From assembly GCA_963816925.1 (NCBI GenBank), contig CAWFMY010000033.1, positions 1 to 64,000 on the forward strand: a stretch of 64,000 bases of DNA, given 5' to 3'. The DNA is from CAIWHR01 sp963816925 (GTDB lineage Bacteria; Pseudomonadota; Gammaproteobacteria; Burkholderiales; Casimicrobiaceae). This document shows, in pieces, positions 9,131-17,310 of the stretch (the first letter of the stretch is position 1; every line of letters begins with the position of its first letter). Made by a program: the position numbers and the translations under genes. The notes beneath the pieces were generated by a model. The model did not search any database and was not told the DNA's origin. It was given only the letters and a program-made list of their open reading frames with translations.

Positions 9131-11120
9131 TCACTTCTCCGCCAGCACGTACTCATGCTGCGCATCCCGCAGCGTCAGGGCACGCTTGTCGCCGCTGCGC
9201 CCGACCACGAATTCCAATCCGTTCATACCGGGCACGATCGTGATGAACGACGTCGTTCCGTCCGGATTCACGCGGGAACCCACTTCGCTGGAAAATTCGC
9301 CGAAATCGAAGATGATCCGCCCGCCGTCGCGCGACACCGCGATTTCGCCCACGGCGGCGTTGGTGTAATGGGGGGCGAGCGCCGCCGCCGCGACGGAATC
9401 CGCCGGAACCGTGAGCAATTTGCGCTCCGCGGCCATTTCCTCGTAGAACGCCTTGGCCTGCGCGACGACCTGCGCGTCCGCCTCCGGCTTGCCGTCGAAC
9501 AGCACTTCCAGAAGCTTGCGGCGAAAGACGGTGCGAATGATCCAGCCGGGATCGCCATTGGTCAGCACCACCGCGCCGACACCGTGCTCGGGCAGCCACA
9601 TCATGTCGCTGTGAAAGCCGATCATGTCGCCGCCATGATGGACCACCGGCGTCCCGTACACCGAATCGACAATCAGTCCCATCCCATAGGTCACGTCGAT
9701 GCCCACCGCGACCTGCGGCGCCCGTCGGGCCAGAAGCGCGTCCCTGGCGATGTATCGCGTGCCGTCGGGCAGCCTGCCTTCCGCGAGCTCCATCGCGACG
9801 TAGTTGAGCACGTCGTTCACCGTGCTCCACGCGCCGCCCGCGGGACGCACCGGAACCATGGAGAGGTTGGCGCGGCCCTCGGCCAGCGCCATGCGTCCGT
9901 CGACATCGGGGGCATGGGGCACGGCGAAGTTGCCTCGCTGGGCGACCGCGAAATCGTGCGTCGTGTCGTTCATGCCGAGCGGAGCGAACACGCTCGACCG
10001 CATCGCTGCGTCATAGGCGGCGCCGAGCTCGAGGTCGGGGGACACGACGTGGCCGCCAAGGTAACCGGCGGCGGCCGCCATGAGATTGGAGTACTGGAAC
10101 AATTCGCCAAAGCCGCTGGTCGGTTGCATCGTCCCGAGCGATTTCATCGCTCCTTCGGGCGTCACGTCCTGGAATTCGAGCAGCCACTCGAGATCCTGCC
10201 GAGGCATACCGGTGCAGGCGCAGATCAGGTGCTTGATCAGGACCTGGCGCGTCGTGTTGGCGTCCCCCAGCCTGAAGGTCGGCAGCACGCTCGATCGCCG
10301 GCGTGTCCCAGGACAACCTCTTCGCGTCGACGAGCTGCGCCAGCATCAGCGTCACCAGCGCCTTGGTGTTGGACGCGATCATGTACCGTGTCTGCGCGTC
10401 CACGCTCGTCGACTTGCCCAGTTCACGCACGCCGAATCCGCCGGCGAATACGATCTTGCCGCCCTGGTAGAGCCCCACCGACACGCCGGGAACGCCGGTC
10501 GCCTTCATTGCCGCCTCGACAAAGCGGCCGAGCTCGGCGATGCGCGAAGCATCGAGCGGATGCGCCGTCCTCCCAGCGAATGTTTCGCGGGCATAGCCCT
10601 TCGGCAGGAACTTGCCGAAGATCAGGTTGATCTGGGCCCCGCGCTTTTCGCCGACGCCCTGGGCCATGTCGGAGATCGTGACGGTCCAGACGTCGTTGGC
10701 GCGCCGCACATCGGCTTCGACATCGCGCCGCTCGTTCGGCGAGATCTGGTAGGTGTACGAGCTGCGATCGGTCCAGCTGTCCCGGTCGGCGATTGGCGTG
10801 ATCGACTTGAGCGGGAAACGCGCATCGGGCTTGTAGGCCGTCCATGCGGCCGCGACGGCGGCATTCGCGTCCGCCGCCTTGACGTCGACGATGGCGATGT
10901 AGGAGCCCCCTTCCGGCACCTCGAGCACGGTGGCGGTTCCGCGCGTGGAGACGGACCAGCCGGCCGGCGCAACGAAGGTGTTCCCCGCCGCCGTGGTCCT
11001 GGGCGTATCGGCGCCGAGGCGTTCTGCCGTCGGAGTGGGGACCTGGCTCGACGGGACCGAGACGCAACCCGAGCCGGTCAGCAAAGTGGCAACGACGAGC
11101 AGGGTGACGCGCAAGTGCAT
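9131..11120 (-). CDS. Beta-lactamase-fold serine hydrolase, probable lipoprotein (frameshift)
   Basis: About 660 residues when the two open frames are joined near 10292 (the codons for WDTPAIE pass into LPTFRLGDANTT). The N-terminus from the ATG at 11120 is a signal sequence (MHLRVTLLVVATLLTGSGC) with a cysteine that may be lipidated, although the box is not ideal. A 200-residue N-terminal domain of unknown type precedes the serine hydrolase domain. The catalytic motifs are SNTK (SxxK, near residue 248), YSN and HHGGDMIG. This is the class C beta-lactamase/esterase/peptidase family, usually periplasmic. A C-terminal domain of about 100 residues resembles the extra domain common in this family. 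A TTG upstream at 11156 is less likely. Confidence 0.8.
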
Positions 11121-11282
11121 CGTGCGCACGCTACACCCGGTCAACCTCCGGTGCAATTCTTCGCGACCCGGGCTGCGTCAGGCTCCACGGCAACGATCGA
11201 ACGCCGGTTGGGTTGTTGCATTGTCGTACCATCTCATGCGTCGCACCAAGCCCAATCTTTTTCACCCACTTCCTTGTCCCGC

Positions 11283-12380
11283 ATGCGCATCGCGATCGTC
11301 GGTGCCGGCCCTGCCGGCGCAGCCGCGGGCTGGCACCTCGCCACGCGCGGGCATCCGGTCACGCTGATCGACCGCGCGACCTTTCCGCGCGACAAGACCT
11401 GCGGCGATTGGCTCACACCCGCCGCGCTGGCCGAGCTCGAGGCGCTGGGCCTCGATCGCGCCGCGCTGGCCCGGCAGGCGCCGGGACATGCGATCGTGAA
11501 CGCGACACGCATCGTCTCGCCGGATGGCCGTGCCAGCACGCGCGCGAGCGGCGTCGCCGGGGCCTGCGTTCCGCGCCACATCCTCGATCATCTCGTGCGC
11601 GACCACGCGCTCGCGGCGGGCTGCGAACCGGTGGTGCGCACGATCCGCGACATCGCCACCGACGAGCTGTTGCGCACCGGCTTCGATCACGTCGTCGACG
11701 CGCGCGGTGCGACCGCCGGCGTGGCGAACGCCATCGGATTGCGCGGCTACTGGACCGTCGGAAGGGAAGCGGTCGACGCCGATGCGGCGGGGCGCGTCGA
11801 CATCTACACCGATGCACAATGCCGCCGCGGATACGGCTGGATCTTCCCGGTGCAGGTCGACGCCGCGCGCGTGCACTTCAACCTCGGCGTCGGGCTGTGG
11901 AAGGACGACAGCGGCGCCGGGCACACGGTGACCGATTTTCTCGACCGATTCCTGGCCAGCAACGCGACGGCGCGGGCACTCCATTCGGCCGCACTCGAAA
12001 CCACGCGGCCGGTCGGGTACCCCGTCGCGCTCGGCCTGTGGCGAAATCGCGTCGCCGAAGGGCGCGTGCTGCGGATCGGCGATGCGGCGAACCTCGCCGA
12101 TCCGCTGACGGGCGACGGCATCGGCAACGCGCTCGCAAGCGGGCGGCGGGTGGCGGAGGCCATCGCGGGCGCCGCCGATCCCGTCGATGCCGGGCGGCGC
12201 TGGCAGCGCAGCTTCGATGCAGCGTTCACGCCCGAGCTGCGGCATGCGCTCGTGTTGCGTCACATATTGTCCACCACATCGGCGAAGAATCTCGCGACGC
12301 GGTTCCTCGAGCGCGGCGCACCGGCGCTCGGCACGCGGCTGCACCGGGCCGTCTTCGGCGAGACCCGGTATGGCACCTAG
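11283..12380 (+). CDS. Geranylgeranyl reductase-family FAD-dependent oxidoreductase
   Basis: A 365-residue flavoprotein. The dinucleotide-binding motif is at the very N-terminus (IAIVGAGPAGAAAGWHL), the second conserved element is DKTCGDWLTPAAL, and the FAD ribityl motif is GDAANLADPLTGDGIG near residue 265. This pattern belongs to the geranylgeranyl reductase/halogenase-like group, which reduces isoprenoid double bonds or oxidises related lipids. The ATG at 11283 starts within 5-6 residues of the GxGxxG, as usual. It is divergent from the serine hydrolase with about 160 bases between. Prenyl-chain chemistry here would fit the MpaB-like gene nearby, but that link is inference. Confidence 0.8.
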   Translation: MRIAIVGAGPAGAAAGWHLATRGHPVTLIDRATFPRDKTCGDWLTPAALAELEALGLDRAALARQAPGHAIVNATRIVSPDGRASTRASGVAGACVPRHILDHLVRDHALAAGCEPVVRTIRDIATDELLRTGFDHVVDARGATAGVANAIGLRGYWTVGREAVDADAAGRVDIYTDAQCRRGYGWIFPVQVDAARVHFNLGVGLWKDDSGAGHTVTDFLDRFLASNATARALHSAALETTRPVGYPVALGLWRNRVAEGRVLRIGDAANLADPLTGDGIGNALASGRRVAEAIAGAADPVDAGRRWQRSFDAAFTPELRHALVLRHILSTTSAKNLATRFLERGAPALGTRLHRAVFGETRYGT

Positions 12381-12473
12381 GCGGTTCTGGTCCGCCGAAT
12401 GGCAGGGTGGGTCGCCATTCGTCGCGTTCCGATTGACCGGATGGCGGCAATCGCAGTAGTCTAGCCGCGTACC

Positions 12474-12561
12474 AGATCGACCAGGCAAAACTGTCGCAAG
12501 GCAGTGACGCAAAGCTTCCGGCCCGTGGACGAAACACAATGGGTAGCGGGGTTGCCGGCGG
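12474..12561 (+). ncRNA. Cyclic-di-GMP-I (GEMM-I) riboswitch
   Basis: The strand reads the characteristic GEMM-I core in order: GGCAAAAC at 12484, GCAAGGCAG at 12496, GACGCAAAGC at 12505, TTCCGGCC at 12515, and the 3' element GGTAGCGGGGTTGCCGG at 12542. These match the conserved aptamer, including the ACGCAAAGC segment and the GGTAGCGGGGTT strand of the second paired helix. It lies on the plus strand about 220 bases before the gene at 12781 and after the stop at 12380. Known GEMM-I elements bind c-di-GMP and control transcription or translation of the downstream gene. Confidence 0.9.
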
Positions 12562-12571
12562 AGATTCCGCC
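12557..12571 (+). promoter_or_regulatory. Hairpin abutting the c-di-GMP aptamer (possible expression platform)
   Basis: A perfect six-base stem GGCGGA/TCCGCC with a GAT loop overlaps the 3' edge of the aptamer helix, so aptamer folding and this hairpin may be mutually exclusive. No T-run follows, so it is not a classic terminator. GGAGAAGG comes immediately after, followed by an ATG at 12582 opening a 33-codon frame to 12683 with spacing tighter than normal. The remaining bases to 12780 hold only the GAGGAG ribosome-binding site of the next gene. Confidence 0.4.
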
Positions 12572-12780
12572 GTGGAGAAGGATGGATCATCGGCACCCCC
12601 GCCGACGCCCGTCTCCCGTTGCTGCCAAAGCGGATGTTCGCGGAGGCGCGAAGCAATGGAACGGATCCATCCGGCGACCCTGACCTGCCAGCCACGCGCG
12701 CTTGTCACGCGCGCTGTCGCGGTCCGTTTCGTTGCGGTCGGCACGCTCCCGTGCACTTTTGCGAGGAGCCTCGGCACGCC

Positions 12781-13492
12781 ATGAAATCCCGCACGCTGAT
12801 CGCCAACAAGTTCTATTTCGGCCTCGATCCAAAACAGCTGTGCCGCGGCGCGGAACGCGTGATTTCGCGCGTCGACGGGCTGCCGCCGGGAACGGCGCGC
12901 GTGAATGCGGCAACGCTCTGCGAGGATTTCGGCCTCGACATGCCGGCAACGCTGGCCCTGCTGCATGCGCTCGCGGGCAATCGGTTGCTCTATCCGGTGG
13001 AGGGTCGCCTCGGCGACTTCCGCCTCACCGACAAATTCCGCGAATTTGCGCAGGCGCAGATCGTCCCGCCATTGCAGCGCGACGGGGCAAAGCAATTGCT
13101 GGACGAAGCGTGCCGAATTGGCCGAGCGGATCAACGACGGGCACCTGCGAAATCCTCTGCAGATCGACCTCATGGCCGTTTCGGGCAGCTACATGAGCCG
13201 CAGCCACAAGATCGCCGAGCTCAAGATTTGGCCGGTCGTCCGGCCGCGGATTCAGATGCGGGCCCCGCGTTTCCGGTCGGTCATGAACGGGACCGAGGCC
13301 GCACGGGAGATTCGCTCGGCCCTCTGCGCGTTGAGTCCGTTCCTCGTCGTGCACGTCGTCACCGACATGGCGACCATCGAGCGCCCGTTCAGCGTTCCCT
13401 TCCGGGCCGACGATGGCGGAACAGGTGCGTCGCCGGCGCCGTCGATGAGGGTGTGGGGCATCTCGATCCGCCGGCCCCAGTCCGGACGCTGA
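12781..13492 (+). CDS. Unrecognised protein with wHTH-like N-half and nucleotidyltransferase-like motif (frameshift)
   Basis: About 236 residues after joining two frames near 13113. I do not recognise a named family. The first 110 residues look like a winged helix (AATLCEDFGLDMPATLALLHALAGNRLLYP, then GDFRLTDKFREFA). The second half has LMAVSGSYMSRSHKI, reminiscent of the GS motif of nucleotidyltransferases, but the acidic DxD that should follow is replaced (AELKIW), so it may be inactive. GAGGAG lies about 12 bases before the ATG. The c-di-GMP riboswitch lies upstream on the same strand, so expression is probably tuned by c-di-GMP. It is convergent with paaX, with stop codons nearly touching. 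Confidence 0.6.
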
Positions 13493-13494
13493 CC

Positions 13495-14446
13495 TCAGCC
13501 GGCCAGGCCGCCGAAGCGCTCGTAGAACGCTGCGTTGGCCGGCGGCAACGCACCGCGCGGGCCTTCGAGAACCGCGGCGAGATGCTGCTCGGCGCGGGCG
13601 TGGGTGAGGCGGTAGAAGTCACGGCACAAGCGCATACGCGGCGGCGCCGGGCCAGTCGAGCGGCAGCAGCGCCGCGGGCATCCGGGGATCGCGCAGCAGG
13701 ACGCGGCGATATTCGTGGATCAGCAGCGTCCGCACGACGAAACACTGCTCCGGGTCGTAATTGCCGCCGGGCGCGCGGCGGAAGCGCTCGATGACGCCGC
13801 CGAAGCGGCGCAGGAACTTCCGGTAGCCCGCCGCGATGCCGGCGAGATCCCAGGCGTGCGGGACCGCGGCCGTGAGGGATGCTCCGTCCGACGCGCCGTT
13901 GTCCCGGGCGCGCACGACGATGAGGCCCGCCCCATGCGTCGCGAGCGAGGCTGAAACCGTGTTGCCGGGCTGCACGGGCCGCGCGTAGACGCCTGGCGCC
14001 AGGATGCCGAACCCGTCCCAGTGCAGCTCGTCGCGCAGCGCCTGCCGGCGCCCGGCGGGGAGGCTGCCGGCGATGACGAGGTCCCAGTCGTCGTCCCAGG
14101 CGTCCGCGGGCGGCGCGTAGATGCGGCGATAGGCCTGCTCGAACCGGCGGACCCCGGAGGTCGTCAGCCGGTAGAGGCTGCGCCGGCCGATGCGCTTGGC
14201 CGCCAGCCAGCGTTCGCGCCCCAGGCGGAAGACGCTCGTCCGGGTCAGCCGCTCGTTGACGCCGAACGGCGCCAGCAGCCGGATCAGCCCCGGCAGCATC
14301 ACCGCCCCGCCGTGCGGCGCAATTCCGTCGCCCCAGACCGTGATGACGAGCGACGGCGCCCGAGGCGGCGCGGCGGCGAGCTCGCGGGCGATCCAGCGCG
14401 CGACCTGGGGATCGGGCCGGGAGGCAGGGAGCGGAGGGGAGCGCAT
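13495..14446 (-). CDS. paaX: Phenylacetate operon repressor PaaX (C-terminal frameshift)
   Basis: About 316 residues once a frame change near 13628 is corrected; without it the last 44 residues (including LTHARAEQHLAAVL) are lost. The N-terminal winged helix (TRTSVFRLGRERWLAAKRIGR followed by YRLTTSGVRRFEQAYRRIY) and central PaaX domain (WDLVIAG, LHWDGFGILAPGVYARP) are clear. PaaX is a repressor released by phenylacetyl-CoA. It starts at the ATG at 14446 and is divergent from paaA, with an 11-base inverted repeat between the two genes that is the likely operator for both. Confidence 0.9.
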
Positions 14447-14472
14447 GCGGCGGGGGGCGGGGAGTGCCGGTA

Positions 14473-14517
14473 AAATGATACACGTTTGGCATTGATCGAT
14501 GAGAAAGTGTATCATTT
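14473..14517. promoter_or_regulatory. Probable PaaX operator (11-bp perfect inverted repeat)
   Basis: AAATGATACAC at 14473-14483 is repeated in exact inverse as GTGTATCATTT at 14507-14517, with 23 bases between. It is 33 bases upstream of paaA and 27 bases upstream of paaX, and is strikingly AT-rich for this window. Known PaaX sites are also separated inverted half-sites containing a TGAT core. I infer that PaaX binds here and represses paaABCDE and itself. Confidence 0.8.
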
Positions 14518-14549
14518 GCTTTTGGGGCTGCGGCTTCGAGGAGGAGCGG

Positions 14550-15542
14550 ATGTACGCGCAAATGGTCGACACCGGCGTCAAGGCGGTGGCCGCGGCGGCC
14601 GACATGTCGCCGGAGGAACAGGCGTTCCAGGCGCGCATCGACGCGGACGTCAAGATCGAGCCCAAGGACTGGATGCCCGAGGCCTACCGGAAGACGCTCG
14701 TCCGGCAGATCTCGCAGCACGCGCATTCCGAGATCGTCGGCATGCTGCCCGAGGGCAACTGGATCACGCGCGCGCCGTCGCTTTCGCGCAAGGCGATCCT
14801 GATGGCCAAGGTGCAGGACGAGGGCGGCCACGGGCTCTACCTTTATGCGGCGGCGGAAACGCTCGGCGTTTCGCGCGACCGGATGATCGAGGACCTCCAC
14901 GCCGGCCGCGCCAAGTATTCGAGCATCTTCAACTACCCGACGCTGACCTGGGCCGACGTCGGCGCGATCGGCTGGCTCGTCGATGGCGCGGCGATCATGA
15001 ACCAGATCCCGCTGTGCCGCTGCTCGTTCGGCCCCTATGCGCGCGCGATGGTGCGCGTGTGCAAGGAGGAGAGCTTTCACCAGCGCCAGGGCTACGCGAT
15101 CATGATCGCGCTCGCGCAGGGCACTGCGGAACAGAAGGCGATGGCGCAGGACGCGCTGAATCGCTGGTGGTGGCCCTCGGTGATGATGTTCGGCCCGCCC
15201 GATGCCGAAAGCGTGCACAGCGCGCAGTCGGCGGCGTGGAAGATCAAGATCATGTCGAACGACGAATTGCGCCAGCGCTTCATCGACCAGACGGTGCCGC
15301 AGGCGGATTATCTCGGCCTGACCGTGCCCGATCCCGATCTCAAATGGAACGCCGAGCAGCAGCGCTACGATTTCGGCGCCATCGACTGGAACGAGTTCTA
15401 CGAGGTCATCAAGGGCAACGGCCCGTGCAACCGCGAACGGCTCGCCACGCGGGTGAAGGCGTGGGAAGACGGCGCCTGGGTGCGCGAGGCCGCGATGGCG
15501 CATGCGGAAAAACAGGCTGCGCGCGCGGCGAAGGCGGCTTAG
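14550..15542 (+). CDS. paaA: 1,2-phenylacetyl-CoA epoxidase subunit PaaA
   Basis: The 330-residue catalytic subunit of the di-iron multicomponent epoxidase that converts phenylacetyl-CoA to ring-1,2-epoxyphenylacetyl-CoA using O2 and NADPH. The ferritin-like four-helix signatures are visible: QHAHSEIVGMLPEGNW, KVQDEGGHGLYLY, and KEESFHQRQGY, which provide the carboxylate and histidine iron ligands. The start is the ATG at 14550 behind GAGGAGGAG. A longer reading from 14499 would enter the operator region and is unlikely. It is the first gene of paaABCDE, directly downstream of the PaaX operator. Confidence 0.97.
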   Translation: MYAQMVDTGVKAVAAAADMSPEEQAFQARIDADVKIEPKDWMPEAYRKTLVRQISQHAHSEIVGMLPEGNWITRAPSLSRKAILMAKVQDEGGHGLYLYAAAETLGVSRDRMIEDLHAGRAKYSSIFNYPTLTWADVGAIGWLVDGAAIMNQIPLCRCSFGPYARAMVRVCKEESFHQRQGYAIMIALAQGTAEQKAMAQDALNRWWWPSVMMFGPPDAESVHSAQSAAWKIKIMSNDELRQRFIDQTVPQADYLGLTVPDPDLKWNAEQQRYDFGAIDWNEFYEVIKGNGPCNRERLATRVKAWEDGAWVREAAMAHAEKQAARAAKAA

Positions 15543-15553
15543 GAGAATTTGCG

Positions 15554-15838
15554 ATGAGCAAAGAATGGCCGTTGTGGGAAATCTTTATCCGCTCGCAGCA
15601 CGGGCTCGCGCACAAGCACGTCGGCAGCCTGCACGCGGCCGACGCGCCGATGGCGATCAAGAACGCCCGCGACGTCTACACGCGGCGCAACGAAGGCGTG
15701 TCGATCTGGGCGGTGCGCAGCGCCGAGATCACGGCCTCGGCGCCCGGTGACCGGGAAGCGCTGTTCGAGCCTGCGAACGACAAGGTCTACCGCCATCCGA
15801 CGTTCTTTCCGATGCCCGACGAAGTGAAGCATCTATGA
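15554..15838 (+). CDS. paaB: 1,2-phenylacetyl-CoA epoxidase subunit PaaB
   Basis: A 94-residue protein matching the small PaaB subunit throughout (WPLWEIFIRSQHGLAHKHVG, then RRNEGVSIWAVRS). PaaB bridges PaaAC units and is needed for reductase contact. AGGAG at 15541 lies directly after the paaA stop, seven bases before the ATG. The usual length is about 95 residues, so it is complete. An ATGATG overlaps its TGA at the 3' end and could start paaC by coupling. Confidence 0.96.
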   Translation: MSKEWPLWEIFIRSQHGLAHKHVGSLHAADAPMAIKNARDVYTRRNEGVSIWAVRSAEITASAPGDREALFEPANDKVYRHPTFFPMPDEVKHL

Positions 15839-15844
15839 TGAACG

Positions 15845-15918
15845 ACCCCCGATGCTCGCTTCGCTCGCCTCCCCCAGAGGGGGCGAGTCAGTCCCTGGGG
15901 CGGCCCGGCGGGACTGAC
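15845..15918. repeat. REP-like palindromic intergenic element between paaB and paaC
   Basis: This GC-rich stretch holds two hairpins. One is CCCCC-AGA-GGGGG with flanking CTCG/CGAG around 15866-15887. The other is a perfect nine-base inverted repeat, GTCAGTCCC at 15887 and GGGACTGAC at 15910, ending exactly at the paaC ATG. From memory, closely similar GC-rich palindromes recur between genes in many Burkholderiales genomes. Its length keeps the upstream ATG at 15835 in frame with paaC. Confidence 0.6.
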
Positions 15919-16689
15919 ATGATCGACGACCGGCGCCTGTTCGATTACCTGCTGCGCCTCGGCGACTCGCCGCTGATCCTCGCGCAGCGGCTTGGCGCGT
16001 GGGTGGGCAAGGGCCCGATCCTCGAGGAGGACCTGGCGCTGGCCAACGTCGGCCTCGATCTCCTCGGCCAGGCGCGGATGTGGCTGTCGTATGCGGGCGA
16101 AGTCGAGGCGCGCATCGTCGGCAAGGGACGCGACGAGGACCAGCTCGCGTTCCTGCGCGACGGCGGCGACTTTCGCAACCTGCTCATCGCCGAGCAGCCG
16201 AACGGAAATTTCGCCGACACGATCGCGCGGCAGTTCCTGTTCGACGCGTGGCACGAGCTCGCGCTGGACGCGCTCACGCGCTCGGGCGACGCGCGGATCG
16301 CCGGCATCGCCGCGAAATCCGCCAAGGAGGTCGCGTACCACGTCGAGCGGTCGGGCGACTGGGTGATCCGACTGGGCGACGGCACCGACGAATCGCACGC
16401 GAAGATGCAGGCGGCGGTCGATCGCCTCTGGACGTACACCGGCGAAATGTTCGCGGCGGACGACGACGAGATTGCGTTGATCGACGCCGGCATCGCCGCC
16501 GACGTCCGCGCGCTCGTGGCGCCCTGGCGACAATGTGTCGAAGCGGTGATGGTCGAGGCGACGCTCGCCATGCCGGCGTCCGCCTACATGCAGCGCGGCG
16601 GCAAGCAGGGCGTGCACACCGAGCATCTCGGCTTCGTCCTGGCCGAGATGCAGTTCCTGCAGCGCGCGTACCCGGGAGCGCGATGGTGA
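15919..16689 (+). CDS. paaC: 1,2-phenylacetyl-CoA epoxidase structural subunit PaaC
   Basis: A 256-residue ferritin-like but catalytically silent partner of PaaA. Family text includes FDYLLRLGDSPLILAQRLGAW, LANVGLDLLGQARMWL and KEVAYHVERSGDWVIRLGDG. The ATG at 15919 aligns with the usual N-terminus but has no clear Shine-Dalgarno, because a repeat hairpin ends right at it. An alternative ATG at 15835 overlaps the paaB stop and would add 28 residues encoded by the repeat. The 3' end overlaps paaD by seven bases (ATGGTGA), indicating coupling. Confidence 0.93.
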   Translation: MIDDRRLFDYLLRLGDSPLILAQRLGAWVGKGPILEEDLALANVGLDLLGQARMWLSYAGEVEARIVGKGRDEDQLAFLRDGGDFRNLLIAEQPNGNFADTIARQFLFDAWHELALDALTRSGDARIAGIAAKSAKEVAYHVERSGDWVIRLGDGTDESHAKMQAAVDRLWTYTGEMFAADDDEIALIDAGIAADVRALVAPWRQCVEAVMVEATLAMPASAYMQRGGKQGVHTEHLGFVLAEMQFLQRAYPGARW

Positions 16690-17261
16690 GCGCGATGATC
16701 GAGGTGATCCATTCCGAAAGGTCTTCCGCCACCGCCGGTGCGGAACCGTCGCTCGCCGCGCTGTGGCGGGCGCTCGAAGCGGTGCCGGACCCCGAGATTC
16801 CGGTCGTCTCCGTCGTCGAGCTCGGCATCATCCGCGGCCTCGAATGGGACCCGGCCGATCCGGCGACGCTGGTCGTGCGCGTCACGCCGACGTACTCGGG
16901 CTGCCCGGCGACCGAAATCATTTCGTCGGACATCCGTGCGGCATTGCGGGCCGCCGGCGCGCCGCGCGTCAGGCTGGAAATTCAACTCGCGCCGGCGTGG
17001 ACCACCGACTGGATCGCGCCCGAAGCGCGGGCGAAGCTTCGCGACTACGGGATCGCGCCGCCAGGCGCCGGCGCACGGCCGTCGGTGCGGATCGACATTT
17101 CCGGTCTGCGCTCGCCCCGTCGCGCGCCGGCCGTCGTGGAATGTCCGCGCTGCGGATCGACGCATACGCATTTGCTGTCGCAGTACGGCTCGACCGCGTG
17201 CAAGGCGCAGTACCGCTGCAACACGTGCCTCGAGCCCTTCGACTACTTCAAGCCGCACTGA
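16683..17261 (+). CDS. paaD: Epoxidase maturation factor PaaD (MIP18/DUF59 plus zinc ribbon)
   Basis: A 192-residue protein. Residues 25-110 are a MIP18/DUF59 domain (VPDPEIPVVSVVELGIIRGL, then VTPTYSGCPATEII with its conserved cysteine). The C-terminus has two CxxC pairs (CPRCGSTHTHLLSQYGSTAC and CNTC), as expected for PaaD. The family is linked to iron-sulphur cluster maturation of the PaaE reductase. The start at 16683 overlaps the paaC stop; an ATG at 16695 is an alternative. Confidence 0.94.
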   Translation: MVSAMIEVIHSERSSATAGAEPSLAALWRALEAVPDPEIPVVSVVELGIIRGLEWDPADPATLVVRVTPTYSGCPATEIISSDIRAALRAAGAPRVRLEIQLAPAWTTDWIAPEARAKLRDYGIAPPGAGARPSVRIDISGLRSPRRAPAVVECPRCGSTHTHLLSQYGSTACKAQYRCNTCLEPFDYFKPH

Positions 17262-17263
17262 TG

Positions 17264-17304
17264 GCCCCTCACCCCAACCCTTTCCCGCAAGCGGGCGAGG
17301 GGGA
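17264..17304. repeat. Second REP-like element, supplies the paaE ribosome-binding site
   Basis: A CCCTCACCCCAACCC block is followed by the palindrome CCCGC-AA-GCGGG at 17284-17295 and then GAGGGGGAG. I recognise this as the common proteobacterial intergenic palindrome of the CCCTCxCCCGCxxxGCGGGxGAGGG type. Its right arm ends about seven bases before the paaE ATG and contains the only purine-rich ribosome-binding sequence available. Confidence 0.6.
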
Positions 17305-17310
17305 GACGCA

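Noticed and set aside
12582..12683. 33-codon frame right after the riboswitch hairpin
   Set aside because: The purine-rich site is too close to the ATG and the product is a basic, low-complexity peptide. It is kept only as a possible leader within the riboswitch finding.
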